In this document: positions 1-11,827 of the stretch, piece by piece
Position numbering within the stretch: the stretch's first letter is position 1
How the letters are laid out: each line of letters begins with the position of its first letter
Source of the DNA: Elmis aenea
Lineage: Eukaryota; Arthropoda; Insecta; Coleoptera; Elmidae
Reading direction: 5' to 3'
Assembly (NCBI GenBank): GCA_947652605.1
Contig: OX393581.1
Coordinates: 24,298,788-24,362,787, forward strand
Length of the DNA: 64,000 nucleotides
Program-made: the position numbers and the translations under genes
The notes under the pieces: generated by a model
Told to the model about the DNA's origin: nothing
What the model saw: only the letters and a program-made list of their open reading frames with translations
Database searches by the model: none

Positions 1-2669
1 TAACGAATTATCCAACAATAATATGAAATTTTAATAAATGATACCACTCACAAATACTAACTGTCATTTGACATTTAATTAGTTGTTTTTTGTTTTTATT
101 TTCATAGATAGCTCGATAAGTGATGGATAAAATAAGAGTTTTCTTCATTTTGTGACTTATTTATAAAAATAGATATAGCAAGTAATATCTCATTTAAAAG
201 AGAAAAAAACAACACATTTAACTATTCCATAGCCAACTTCGCGGCCCATAAGAAAAAATTAAATTTGGGTAATATCTCAAAAATGGTAGGTGCTAAAAAA
301 AATCCAAAATATCAGTTATATTCTTCTTTAAAAAGTACCTTAAGAAAGTACAAATAAAATTGTTCTAATGATTAAGACAAAAAAGTTATGAGAGAAAAAG
401 AAATTCGACATTTTCATATTTTTTGCTATAACATCTGAAGCACGAGGAATTTTGTACTTTTAAAAATTGATTGTGGCTCCTCTCACCCTAAGGAATAATT
501 AATCTAATTTAAGCAAACCTGTATTTCTTATAATAACCGAGATCTTCATGCTGGAAATGTAATCTGGGACACCCTGTATATGGCGCGGGCCTGGTTTGAT
601 GTCTATATTAACATCTTACTCAACATTTACTTGAATAGATAGCATTTGTTTTTTCTTTCCAGTGATGCAACTTGTAAAATACAAAAAGTTTCATTTTTAA
701 AACTAATAAATTGCTGCAAAATTTAGTTTTTTGCTCTTATCTAGTTAGTAAAACTTCTAAATATCATTACAAACTGAGCTCTATTATATGTATGCAACTT
801 TTTGCTAATTTAAATCAACGGTTTCCTCTTATCTCTGAATAAGCGAGATGCCCATACCTAAAATTAAGTAAACCCTGAACATCTCAAGGAACTTTATTGA
901 CAGATTAACACGTAGGGCGGCCAGCTCTCTAGTTTTTATCCGGAGACTCTGATTGTAGTGTTGCATTTCCGGTCTCTGGTTTATAGTTATAAATATTTGT
1001 ATTTCAAAAATTAATTTGAATATAATTTTTAGCAATAAAATTTTCAATGCCCCTATCATGTTTGATATCGTACAAGCACAATAAACATATCGTGCAAGCA
1101 CAATAAACACATCGTGCAAGCAGGAAAGATGGAAATGTTGCAAAAGTTAAGAGAGGCAGAAGTTTTTGAAGTTCGCACTAATTGTGAACGAGGGCGTTCA
1201 ATATTTAACAATATCAATTTATTTTTACCAGTGAAATACACTCCAAATAGGGTATTTACTTAAAAGTACCTGCAATGAACTGAACGCACCTGACAAAACT
1301 GGACTAAACGTACAAATCATTGTTTTAAACAAAATGTGCCTATACACACCAAGTGGCTGAGACAAGGGATAATTGCACAGACATTTCTACACTAGTTGGG
1401 AATATAATTTCAATTTAAATTTTGATTTCAAAGCTATTGCATTACAGAAAGAATGGAATTGTAATATTTATTTATTTTTTAGGTACTGATCGCCCAAGGA
1501 ACGAGAACAACAAAGATTGTCGAAAAGTTACCGGGATAATTTCAAATATGAATTTCAATTTAACAAAAAGTAATATTACTTTATTTATATTATATCTACG
1601 TAAATTTGTAAATTTTTAATAAAAGTTATACATTCCATAATTAGTTTGATTTGCAGAGTGGTGAGTGGTTTAAAATTAGATTTCTTCAGAGAAAATTCGG
1701 TTAAGAGTGAAATATGGCAATGAATATATATATATATATCTTTGCGGGCGAGATGTCGCGATAAGGGATAATACCTACTTTTGTAATTTTGGAAAGATGT
1801 CTGCCCAATCGACATAATGCGTTATTTGCAATGTGCATGTAACCTGTGAATAATGCCAAATTTCTATAAAAAATACCCGCAATATTAATTTCATAACGCT
1901 AGACAATACTTGCATCTTAATAAATAAAATTATACTGACATGTATTGTTTGTACTCATATAACAGAATTCATTAAAAAAACATTATGTACTACATAAATG
2001 TATATATTTACCAATTTGTCAATGCTGCCATTATCTCAGGATCTGCAAAAACTTTTTCAAGCCAATAATTAAGCTACTATTAACTCTGGCGTTTTTGAGT
2101 CGTGTGTTATAACAATAAGGAAAAAACTAACTAACCAGACATGAACCAGACGTAAACGTTACTTGTTTTCTGACGTTAACTATCAGAATTTCAAATATCA
2201 ACGGTTACTACTTTCTTATTGGCTATATTTTGTGATGTAGCGCCATCTGCTATGAACTACGTATGCGCATTATACATAAAGATACGAAAAATACATAAAG
2301 TGTACTTTTCATAATAATTTTTTTCTTTCGTACATACATTTTTCACTGTATTAAACAGAACTTACTTTTACATCAAAATACAAATACGTTTTACGTAATT
2401 CATCAATTCAGTATGTTTATTTTTAACCAATTTGACTAATTTACTATCAGCTAATTCCGAACCTAGTTAAAAATTTGCTACGGATTCACAAATTTTTAAA
2501 GTTCTGTAGCTTTAAAAACTAAATGTGAAGCAAAATTTTTACCACCTTTTACAGCACAGATAAATAGTATCAGCCAGCCAATTAATAACTTAATTGGATT
2601 AGAAAAATTCAGTGAAATACAAGTAATTTATTAATTGACACAAATAAAGAAGAATCGATTGTTCACAAG
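1..2669. other. Gene-free left flank
   Basis: I recognise no gene here. Open frames are short, AT-rich and without family resemblance. Positions about 490-576 end in GGGACACCCTG followed by TA, the terminus of the palindromic CAGGGTG elements seen elsewhere in the window, so an old single arm probably ends there. A short TA microsatellite lies near 1722-1738. The stretch just left of 2670 is the distal 3' flank of AAGAB. Confidence 0.5.
1065..1122. repeat. 22-bp tandem repeat, about 2.6 copies
   Basis: Two complete 22-base units (1065-1086 and 1087-1108), differing at one base, are followed by a partial third unit to 1122. Each unit contains CGTGCAAGCACAATAAAC or a one-base variant. No function is evident; this is a minisatellite-like array. 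Confidence 0.8.
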
Positions 2670-2675
2670 TTTATT
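2670..2675 (-). terminator. Likely AAGAB polyadenylation signal
   Basis: TTTATT on the plus strand reads AATAAA on the minus strand, about 110 bases beyond the AAGAB stop codon. Distance and orientation fit a poly(A) signal, but the region is AT-rich, so a chance match is possible. Confidence 0.45.
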
Positions 2676-2786
2676 ATAAATCTATCTTATATAACAATGC
2701 ACTTTTAAAATATATTAAAAGGTTTATATATTCTTTTTAAAATATGTTTGATTTTACATGGTAAACGCTAAACAGTAAAGCAAAAT

Positions 2787-3590
2787 TTATAAATCTGCAA
2801 CTTCTTCTTCATCACCACCTATCGCCTGCCAAAATGCAGTAACCATTTGTTCGGCACATTGTTTTCTCTGACTTGTTGGCATTGACTGTATACTTTGTTT
2901 CATCATATGCAGTTGTGAGAATAGTTCAGTGAAATCGTCAGCACCTTCATTTGTTAAGAACTCTTCTATAGAATTTTCGTTCGACTTTGTTTCAAGGTTT
3001 GGTTTAGAATTATTACATTCAATGGCTGCATTGGATGCAATTTTATGTTTTTCTTTTAAAATTAAATTAGGCCATACATGTGTTTGTAACGCCTCGACAA
3101 TTCTATCAGCACCTACTTTTTCCTTAATTATATCATCTTCATCTACAATGGAATGTTTATCCGGATAAAGTTCAATAAATTCAAACCCTCGCTTTAAACA
3201 CCATTCTGTAGCCTGTGCTTTGCTTACTTTTGTATCAGAATTGCAGTAATTTGATATTAATAACTTTACTTCTGGGTTACAATCTCTATCAATGTTTTCC
3301 CATTTTTTTAAATCCTCTAGACCTGTTTTTTTATTAGTGTCCATGTGAATAATTAGTGCTTCAACATTTTCGTTGAACTCTTGTGTGCGATTATAATTTT
3401 CTGTAAGGCCAAAGAAGCTGATATTGGCCGTATAATATTTAGTTTTTATTTGCCAAGGGTGTTGTATTTTATCAGGATCATTGTCATCATAAATTGTTGT
3501 AGCATTAGTAATTAACTTTATTAGTGACTTTGGTTTAATATTACTGCTACTTACTACAACAACACTAGGTTTGTATTCCATAATAATCAC
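2787..3590 (-). CDS. AAGAB: Alpha- and gamma-adaptin-binding protein p34
   Basis: This is one uninterrupted exon of 267 codons. The N-terminal part (about residues 8-165) looks like the Rab/Ras-like GTPase-type fold of AAGAB/p34: a leading strand (PSVVVVSSS), an acidic stretch followed by HPWQIKTKYYTANISFFG, and ATEWCLKRGFEFIELYPD. The C-terminal part (about 210-267) has the family's adaptin-binding helix region, DFTELFSQLHMMKQ, ending in an acidic tail. The family is known as a cytosolic chaperone that stabilises AP-1 and AP-2 adaptor subunits during assembly. There are two nearby start codons, at residues 1 and 4; I keep the first. It is divergent from PWP1 with a 424-base gap. No breaks are seen. 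Family assignment is confident; conserved function is inferred. Confidence 0.88.
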   Translation of the reverse strand: MIIMEYKPSVVVVSSSNIKPKSLIKLITNATTIYDDNDPDKIQHPWQIKTKYYTANISFFGLTENYNRTQEFNENVEALIIHMDTNKKTGLEDLKKWENIDRDCNPEVKLLISNYCNSDTKVSKAQATEWCLKRGFEFIELYPDKHSIVDEDDIIKEKVGADRIVEALQTHVWPNLILKEKHKIASNAAIECNNSKPNLETKSNENSIEEFLTNEGADDFTELFSQLHMMKQSIQSMPTSQRKQCAEQMVTAFWQAIGGDEEEVADL

Positions 3591-4014
3591 AGTCTTGTAT
3601 TAATGTATTGTTTATAACTATGTAGATAGTTGCGCCACAGCTTATAACCCAACTTTTTGGTTTGTTTTGACGTTCTGTATAATAATCGATAACCACTAGT
3701 TAGGCAAATTTTATGAATGGCACAAGTTCAATGGTATTGTACTTAATAATTATGGATTATATAAATCTAATGTTTTCAATAATACAACGTACAGTAGAGG
3801 CTTTTTATTGATTAGATAAATTTATTTTGCTGTTGTATAAATCTACTTGTAATATTTTGAAAATGAAACGAAATAAAATCCACTCTGTTCTATTTAACTT
3901 ACGGTTCTACGTCGTTTCTACAAAACTTGCTTGCAAGGTCGTAAATCGCAAATTACCACGTGTTAGAAAACATAACCGTGACATAACCTTAGTGGTGCAC
4001 ATTTTGAAAGAAAC
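3591..4014. promoter_or_regulatory. Shared head-to-head promoter region AAGAB/PWP1
   Basis: The 424 bases lie between the start codons of AAGAB (minus) and PWP1 (plus). Both 5' UTRs and both promoters must fit here unless upstream non-coding exons exist. No TATA box or other core element stands out. The bidirectional role is inferred from layout only. Confidence 0.5.
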
Positions 4015-7000
4015 ATGGAAATAGAACAAGAAAGTAAAATAAACTTTATACCATGTGTAAAATGGATTAAAAAAGGCGTTGCAAAAAGTAATCCTGACAA
4101 GGTGGGAACGCAATTATAACAAATGTTTAAATACTACATTGTTAATATTTTAGGTTCAATTAAGTAAACAAGAATTAGTAAACTTAATTAATGATACAAA
4201 AGAAAAGTTGAGGTAAGTTTTATTATGAAGTAATTATTTTAGGGTTCTATGAAATATTGTTTAGGGTTTCGAGCAACAGAGGTGAAGGTGAAAGTTCTAC
4301 CAATGAAGTGCCCCCGGAATCCAATGATGAATATCATTTTAATAACTATGATAATGATGATGAAGGTAGGTCATGATTATTAAATATTTAGATATCTAAT
4401 TTTTTATTTCAGAAAACACAAATGCTGCACTGCTCGGCATTAGTTCTTTAGCTGAATTACCAGCAGAAGCAGAAGAACATTTTTCTGAATCAGATGATTC
4501 TGATAAAGAAGATGATATTATAAAACCTGAAGATAATTTAATTATAGCTGGTAGAGTTGATGGAGATGCATGTATTCTAGAAATTTATGGTAATGTCATA
4601 TAATAAATAAAATAATTGTATAATATTGTTTTATTAATTACAGTTTACAATGAGATTGAAGAATCTTTTTATGTACATCATGACTTTCTGTTGCCTTCAT
4701 TTCCTTTATGCTTAGAATGGTTAGACTATGAACCGGGCCATCTTCCGGGCAATTATTGTGCAATAGGTTCTATGTCGCCAATTATAGAAATCTGGGATTT
4801 GGATATCGTGAATTGTCTTGAACCAGCATTTAAACTTGGCAAACGCCCTAGTGTAAAAAAATGTATTAGCCGAGTGGGACATTCTGATGCTGTTCTAGAT
4901 TTATCGTGGAATAAAAATTACCATCATATATTGGCTAGTGGTTCAGTTGATAAAAGTATTTTATTGTGGGACTTGGACCAAGGTGAACCAGCAACTACCA
5001 TTACTGCTTTTAAGGATAAAGTTCAGTGTTTAGAGTGGCATCATTTAGAAGCTCAAACACTTTTAGCAGGTAAAATTGGACAAATTTGTAATTTAATTAA
5101 TTAATAATGTATAAAAAGCATATATCTAATAAACATATATCGCGTCTTCCCTATCTTCACAATGAGTGGAAAGTGAAGCCGATTGAATGAAATGGAAATA
5201 TGTACCTCTCTTTCTAAGGTGCACTTTTCACAGTTGGCAGCAAACATAAAAAATCAAATAAAACTAGGATTACTAACAGATGAAAATTGTTGAGGTCATG
5301 TTATGAAACGTGATTTTTGTAAATTAAGCGTGCAGACACCGATGTTTAACAACCGAGGCGAATTTGCGAATTAGTATAAACCTTAGAACAGGGTTTTGTA
5401 TATTAATTGTAGTTTTTATAAATCATAGATCATCAACGTCAATGTCATATTTTTAAACTCAAAAATTAGGTGAACATTACGCGCGCTTCTCACGTTGTCC
5501 AATCCGATGTATATTAGCTGTCAATGGTCCAATCGCCGCATTAAAAAGAGAGGATGTATATCTGTACCGTTGACTATGTTACGCAAAATTTGAACTACTA
5601 GCAATATATGTTTATTAGATATATGATAAAAAGTAACCAACTTTATATTATTGCCAACATAAGATAATCAGTACTTTATACTTTATATTAAGGTGACCAA
5701 CCGTCCTCCTTTAGGGAGGACAGTCCTTCTTTTGAGAATCCTGTCCTCCCTCGAAAAGTGTCCTCCTACATGTCCTCCTTTTCGATACATTGAAAAAAAA
5801 AATTCATTCAGTGGAAAAGTATTCATTTAAATAATAATTAATAGGCATATAAGCATATTTACATGTTACAAATGTCTTTATTATGCGCATTTTTCATATT
5901 ATAGTGTATTATTGTTGCAATGAATAAAATGTTTATTTTATTTCCGGTATATTTTTCTTCAATTTATTTGTGTCCTCCTTTTCATTGTGAAAAAGTTGGT
6001 CACCTTATTTATATGCATTATTTATAGTTAATGTTGTACAGATCTTTATGTTAAAATGATATAATTATCATATACCGGGTGTAAACAAAATCAGGCTCAC
6101 CATCTTTTTGCATAAAACCCAATTATCTGAACAAATGCACACTTTACATCATTTTCAGTTTAGCCGGAAATTGTTGTAAAATGGAACACCCTGTATATTT
6201 TCACATTTTTGGAAAAATGAAGCAATTTTTAATGCAATTGCATGATTTGGAAAACCCCAAGACTTCAAATAATTTCTTTGCCAGAATTTATCTTTTTAAT
6301 AAGTGTGCGGTGAGGCTGTGACCTGCATAAATTAAATTTTAATATGCCAATACCTGTCTGAAAAACGTTTTTGTTATTTTTAATTGACCTTTAGATAACT
6401 TTAATTGGCTTTACATGTTATGAAATAGATTGTTTGATGAAAAATCAATTTTTTAAATGGTACAATGGTGGATCATGTGTTTGCTGAAATACAGCATATT
6501 CTAGTGAAATCAACAATCACAGTGATGGTTTTTCTCACCACATTTGCATGAAACCATACTTTCATACTTAATTAAATAATTGTGTAATGGAGTAATATGT
6601 ACCTACTATTTAATAGGTGGTTGTGATAAGACGGCCAAAGTCTTCGATTGTAGGACACCAGATACTCATCAAACTTGGCAACTCTCTGGTGAAGCAGAGA
6701 GAGTTATTTGGAATCCTTTACAACCATTTTGTTTCTTAGCTGGAACCAACTCGGGACATATTCAATATTTTGATTGTCGGCAAGGTATTGTTGTTGGTGT
6801 TGTGATTTTTTTGTGTATTACTGCTTATCTTAATGTTAGGTCAGTTATGGTCTACTCAAGCTCATGAAGGGGAAGTAACAGGTCTTGTTGTAAGCAGACA
6901 GTGTCCGGGATTATTAGTTACTGCATCCAGTGACGAGCTAATGAAAGTGTGGGACTTCTCAGATGCTGCAGTACCCACTGTAGTTTATCAAACTGATTTT

Positions 7001-7249
7001 AAAATGGGTGCTCTTCATTGCTTGGAACTAAGCCCCGATTCACCATTTGTTGTAGCAATGGGAGGCACTAACAAAAGCAATAATTTTACGGTGTTTGATT
7101 TACAAAATTTTGACTCGGGTAAAGGTACTTGTAGTATTCTTATTAACTGCATAGTAATAATAATATTTTCAGTTAAACATCATTTTGGATCAAGACCTCT
7201 TGTGCAACTTGTTCCAGAAGACAGCAAACCAAGCGAACAAGTTGTTTAA
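4015..7249 (+). CDS. PWP1: Periodic tryptophan protein 1 homolog (WD repeat)
   Basis: Eight exons join in frame into 459 aa: 4015-4101, 4154-4212, 4265-4365, 4413-4589, 4644-5069, 6617-6784, 6840-7124 and 7173-7249, all with GT-AG borders. The N-terminus FIPCVKWIKKGVAKSNPDK is the family signature. It is followed by an acidic serine-rich stretch (EEHFSESDDSDKEDD) and WD40 repeats, for example GHSDAVLDLSW...LASGSVDKSILLWD, GGCDKTAKVFDCR and HEGEVTGLV...ASSDELMKVWD. Length is close to, slightly below, the vertebrate protein. PWP1 is a nucleolar/chromatin WD protein that promotes rRNA transcription and ribosome biogenesis. Introns 1-4 are tiny (about 50 bases); intron 5 (5070-6616) grew by transposon insertion. 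A downstream ATTAAA near 7280 may serve polyadenylation. Confidence 0.93.
5119..5625. mobile_element. 507-bp MITE with 22-bp perfect TIRs, 8-bp TSD
   Basis: The ends are exact inverted repeats of 22 bases (5119-5140 and 5604-5625, starting CATATATCTAATAAAC). They are flanked on both sides by the direct repeat ATAAAAAG (5111-5118 and 5626-5633). An 8-bp TSD is typical of hAT and P elements; these termini are not the usual CAG type, so the superfamily is open. There is no coding capacity. It sits in PWP1 intron 5. Confidence 0.85.
5691..6005. mobile_element. Short TIR element rich in GTCCTCCT motifs
   Basis: The ends AGGTGACCAAC and GTTGGTCACCT are inverted copies flanked by TA. Just inside, the motif GTCCTCCT or its complement recurs several times near both ends. 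It is non-coding. A related single end (AGGTGACCAACTTTTTGA) lies near 16051 in NAT10 intron 3. TSD TA is inferred from the flanks and could also be TTA. Confidence 0.6.
6071..6560. repeat. Degraded arm of TACCGGGTG palindromic family
   Basis: It begins TACCGGGTGTAAACAAAATC and contains GGAACACCCTGTATATTTTC, then text closely matching arms at 48071-49031 and 24050-25210 (for example the CTGCATAAATTAAATTTTA segment). Only one arm is recognisable. It is non-coding and lies in PWP1 intron 5. Confidence 0.55.
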
Positions 7250-8131
7250 ATTCTTATATGGTAGTTTTTACCTTATGTATTAAATTATATGTATACATTT
7301 TGTTTTTATAAAGTAAATTTCTTTAGTAGATTATTTTTTATTTCAAAGAAAAACTAAATCAACAGCTGTAAATATTTTGTTTTTGGGTTTGTAGTAAGAA
7401 CATTCACTAATATTAAATAGTATTACAAATTTCTGTAGAGGTACTTTTATGAAAACCGGTGTGCGACTTCCAGCACATTGCAGAAGTAACAACTGGTCAT
7501 ATTTTATTTTTCGTTATACTCAACATTCTAGAGTTGTTCTTGGAGTGTATTATACAGGTTGTCAATAACTAAAGTCCTAACATGGAACCTACAAAGTTTG
7601 TTAAACCGAGGCAAAGCTGCATAATTTTGTGCTGAATTTAATACTGAAAAGAAAATTGCCATAGTCCTCCTAGTTCACAAGTTATTTAGGAAAAACTAAA
7701 AGCACTTTCTTGGAACAGCTTTGTACTGTCTACAGTCTAATTTAATTAGATTCTGTCAGATATTTTGTTTTATTATGCAACTTATCTCAAATGTAAACGA
7801 CTTCATAACCCTAAAGAAAAGCAAGTCCCCACACTGAGCCTCGAATTTAGGATACTCTGTATTACAACTACAACGAATGCAACAAAGGATATATTTTAGT
7901 GATTTCACAGTATTCATTAAAGGCAGCATTTCGATTACATGGTATGTATCACTCATATTTCCCAAAGTTTAGTGAATGCTGATAGGAATTCCCACACAAC
8001 ACTTTTTTCATTAAAACAGGTGGATCAGTAATAAACTTAATAATCCGTTTAAAAGAGAGTGGGCTAATTTGATGCCTGATAGCTAGTAAAGATTAAGTCT
8101 TTTGTTAGCCCATCTTAGTCCAATAAACAGT
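7250..8131. other. Intergenic PWP1 to GM2A-like
   Basis: It holds the PWP1 3' UTR, then AT-rich sequence. TATACAGGTTGTCAATAACT near 7550 resembles a worn end of the palindromic elements. The segment before 8132 is the likely promoter of the next gene. No ORF or RNA gene is supported. Confidence 0.4.
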
Positions 8132-10269
8132 ATGAAAATTACATTATATTTAACAATAGTCTTATCATTTCTATTTAATGATGTTTTTGCTGGGGTGAGT
8201 TAAAAAATATATGTAAAGGACTTTATACATAAAAATATATTTCTTTTGGATAATTCATATGCACGTCATCACTTGTGCGATAACGATTTGAGTTGTACAG
8301 TTTTGTAATTCGTTTCACAGCACGTGCGATTAATTTGCATTTAAAATGCATAAAGGTTGAATTATACAAACAAATTTAGTATTTTCAAAAATTGCTGTTC
8401 TGGTTACGAAATTGATTTAAATTAAATATATGTATAATGGTATATGGTGTTCCACATTAAAGGCTCATCATGGGGATCTTGATTATCTTCAGAGCTAAGA
8501 AGTCAGCTAACTTGAGACAAAGTTGTATAATTTTATACTGAATTTCAATTTTGAAAATATTTTTAACATAGCTTTTTGAAAAATTAAGCCAGATGATGCA
8601 AATTATAAACAAACATTGCTTATTGGTGATGATACAAAAAAAAACTATTTGCACATTATTTGATGCACTTTTAAAATGATTTTGATAACAATGTGAAATT
8701 TGCAAGTTTTCTTGTATGCTCGATCTTTATGGTGATATGAAAAATTATAGAAAGATTTCTGATGTTGATTTCACTGGTGATTTTAGGTTTAAAGTTATGC
8801 AGTAATTTAATATTTTTTAAATGCAAACTGTAACTGGCCATGAAATACATTTTTTTTTTTAGTACACAATTAATGGCGGAACATTCGAAAACTATTTTGA
8901 TGATTTTAATGGAACTCTAAAACATCGACAGTGTGATGGTTTGAAGTCCATAGTAAAAATATTGTTTTTGGAGGCAATTCCCACACAGTTCACCATACCT
9001 TCAAATATTTCCTTATCTATTGCATTCAAGTTAATAAGAGATCTTTTACAACCCATTTCGGTAAATTAAACAATATAGTTTGTGTGAAGAATTTTATAAT
9101 CCTTGAGCTTTTATTATGTTTGTTTAATTATTGCTAAGTATTTGAAAATCAATATTTAATTTAAAATAAGCCTTAATGTTTAATAAAGTAATTAAATATA
9201 GCTTTGCAGTAATCAACAGTTCGCACACCCAGTTCAATGCCGCCATAACTGCAAAAATCTCCGTGTTCGAGATATGGCGGTATTGCACTGCTAAACATGT
9301 TAACTATAGAGTGATATAAAGCGATTTGTAGCAAAAATATAAAAAATAGAAGGTTGCTCTTGTATCACATTTATATCTCTCTATAGTTAACATGTTTAGC
9401 AGTGCAATATCGCCATATCTCTAACACGGAGTACGAGTTTTTCTATATAATTACTGAAACAAATAAGTTTTGTACTAATTTTTAATAATTAATAGGTGAT
9501 AATAAACATATCAAAAAGAGTTCCAGTATTCGGTTATATGAAACTTCCATGTATAGCAAATTATGGATCATGCACATTTGATAACAGCTGCCAAATTTTG
9601 GACACTTATTCAAACACCTCATTTGCTTATAATTTAGTTTGTCCAAAATGGTTAGAAGCAACGGGATTTCAGTGCAAATGTCCATTTAAAAAAGTAAGTA
9701 CATTATATTTTTATATTATATTAAATGTGATAAAAGTTGTGCATTCCACAGTAATTATATTTTCATAAAGAGATCGTCCAAAGCCTTCTTAATTTGGAAG
9801 TTATTTAAGAATTACTAAAACTTTTTTTTCATTGATTTTATTCTGAGAGATTGAAAACCTAAGTACACTTCTTTAAATCTACTTTTATTGGCTTTAGACT
9901 GATCTAATTAGATTTTGTAGCAGACTGTGAAATTTTGCACACGATGTGATCTGGGAAATAAATTACAAAAACATTTCAACTTTAAATTACACATAGGTAC
10001 CATATTTCTATTACTTCAACTTTTTATTATTTAGGTGCGTCATATAGTTTTGGAATGACGATAATAAAAATAACTTGGTGTTTTAAATCTTATTGAACAA
10101 AATTATGCTTTAATTTCAGGGTTTTTATTCAGTAGATAATTTCAAAGTCCGAGTAGAAGACACTTTAGTACCTAAATGGATTGCCTCAGGTGATTACAAA
10201 ACAACTTTGATTTTTGAAGATGCTGAGCAAACAGTTGGATGTTTTATATTTCAGTTTCGATTATTATAA
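8132..10269 (+). CDS. Secreted GM2-activator-like lipid-binding protein
   Basis: Four exons (8132-8194, 8863-9060, 9496-9693, 10120-10269), all phase 0, encode 202 aa. Residues 1-20 are a clear signal peptide (MKITLYLTIVLSFLFNDVFA), so the product enters the secretory pathway. The body has several cysteines. Its end, WIASGDYKTTLIFEDAEQTV followed by GCFIFQF, matches the GM2 ganglioside activator / ML-type beta-cup fold, which lifts lipids from membranes for lysosomal hydrolases or lipid sensing. The VFGYMKLPCIANYGSCTF segment and the overall length (about 200) fit the same family. Insects have several such paralogues with poorly known ligands, so I give no symbol and infer only lipid binding. 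Introns 1-3 hold repeats. Confidence 0.75.
9259..9433. repeat. Inverted repeat with ~63-bp arms (intron 2)
   Basis: Arms 9259-9321 and 9369-9433 are near-perfect reverse complements (shared core GCACTGCTAAACATGTTAAC), separated by about 47 bases. They would form a strong hairpin in the intron of the GM2A-like gene. It is probably a MITE; TSD not identified. Confidence 0.8.
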
Positions 10270-10289
10270 TATGATTATATTATCATTTT

Positions 10290-10295
10290 AATAAA
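10290..10295 (+). terminator. Polyadenylation signal of GM2A-like gene
   Basis: AATAAA occurs 21 bases after the stop codon, a plausible poly(A) signal for a very short 3' UTR. Confidence 0.6.
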
Positions 10296-10367
10296 ACATT
10301 TAATTTACTAGAAAGATTTTTAAAAATAAAATTGTACATGTATTTCCAAAACCACTACGGGGTGAGA

Positions 10368-10440
10368 CAGTGGCGTAGCGACGGGGGGGCAAGGGGGTAT
10401 CGATGCCTCGGGCGCCAGTCTTGGGGGGGGGGGCGCCGCG
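10368..10440. mobile_element. hAT-type terminus CAGTGGCGTAGC with G-tracts
   Basis: CAGTGGCGTAGCGACGGG followed by long G runs and GGGCGCC is a typical hAT end, like the element at 42393-43318. No matching opposite end was found downstream, so this is a truncated copy or a solo end just beyond the GM2A-like poly(A) site. Confidence 0.5.
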
Positions 10441-11827
10441 AAGACAATATATTTTTGCTTTTATTTAATTTATTTAAAGGCAGAAAACTAAAATGCCAAT
10501 ATAATTTTAAAATTTAAGCTAAGATGACCTTCATTTTAGAATGTGTGAGGACATTTAATAAAATAAACTGGTGTGGCCACCAAATGACTTTCGCCATATA
10601 TTTAAAGTGACAAGATGTTTTATGCTGTAATGTGAGACATGAACCATAAAACAAAACTTTAAACTTGGAATGAATTTCTGTTTGTTCTCGGGTCTTTTTT
10701 ACGCTTTCTTGTTCCCGAATCTCAAAAAAATCAGGAAATTCCGGAAATCGGTAAAATTCATTTTGAACTCGTTAGTACTCACAATGGGAAATACCTCTTA
10801 GAAATTATCCTAATTATGTCAGGGACAGTTTCAAATAACACTAGACATACACGCGCGACACCAGCTTCAGCAATCAGATCACATAACTAGCTAATTTTAA
10901 CGCTGCTAAATAAAATTGTAATTTTTTATTACTGGTGTACTACGAAAATTAAATAATAAAGATGATGTAGGCAATTCCCGAAGGTTCCAAAATGTTAAAA
11001 AATTTGGAAATTCAACGAGTTCAAAATGCATTAAACATGTCGCGCTATCTAGTATTAATGGCAACTTTGTGCAACTGCAAAAAGGGTTAAAATGTTGCGT
11101 AAGCAATCCGGGAAAATTTTCAATGCGGGAAAAACAGTTTAAATCCGGGACTACCCCGCACAATCCGGGACTTCTGGTCACTTTACATATATTGTGTGTA
11201 TTTTCAGATGTGTGATAGTCTGATAGTGTATTTGTGAGTAAAACTTTTAATAAAGTGTCGCTCCAGGCATTCTGTAAAAATGACTACACAATTATATGTA
11301 ATAATATGTTGAACTAGGTTGTCAGGCGCTGAACCGCGTGTTGCTGCTCTCTGCTCTAGAGAGACCGAGTTCTCGACGTTTCGACGAGGTCACACTCGTC
11401 ATCTTCAGGAGTGTATCCTAGAAAATGGCAAGTGCTATTTTGCCGAAACGTCGGATGACCAATGGCTCTCATCAGAGCTGGGCTACGAAGACGCGGAACC
11501 CACAGAACACTGCGGAACCTTGTGTTGCGCATATCTCCATCCGCGAGAACCTACATTATAATTATATAAAATATATACTTATATACTAGTAGGGTGAATC
11601 ATTAAAAAGGGTCGAGTTGTTTTATTGCTGCTCTTTCATATTCATATGTATTTCATATGTTATTATATTTAATGGGAATTGGTCATATCAGTCATCACTG
11701 AACCATGTGCTACACATAATTAACCTAAAATAAATGTATACATGCTGAATACGGTATGAGCTGCAAACAAATCTAATTAATTGCTTGTTTTGTAAAGAGT
11801 GTAGTTCGTTCCTAAATCGATAGAAAA
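10441..11827. other. Intergenic GM2A-like to NAT10, repeat-rich
   Basis: There is no gene. A 91-codon minus-strand open frame at 10906-11181 has no recognisable domain. Around 11316-11560 the composition becomes GC-richer and carries the hammerhead-like motif described separately. The last 200 bases before 11828 are the presumed NAT10 promoter. Confidence 0.4.
11370..11415 (-). ncRNA. Hammerhead-ribozyme-like motif
   Basis: Reading the minus strand: stem I strand CTC (11409-11411), core CTGAAGA (11402-11408, fitting CUGANGA), one bulged U (11401), stem II GACGAG / CTCGTC (11395-11400 and 11383-11388) closed by a 6-base loop, core GAAA (11379-11382), CGTC (11375-11378) and stem I partner GAG (11372-11374). 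This is the layout of minimal hammerheads with a very short stem III, known from Penelope-like retroelements and retrozymes. The bulged U and short stem I are non-ideal. Activity is inferred, not shown. Confidence 0.45.

Noticed and set aside
10906..11181. 91-codon minus-strand frame with several cysteines
   Set aside because: The sequence has repeated CCGGGA-type motifs and no domain; it looks like repeat translation.
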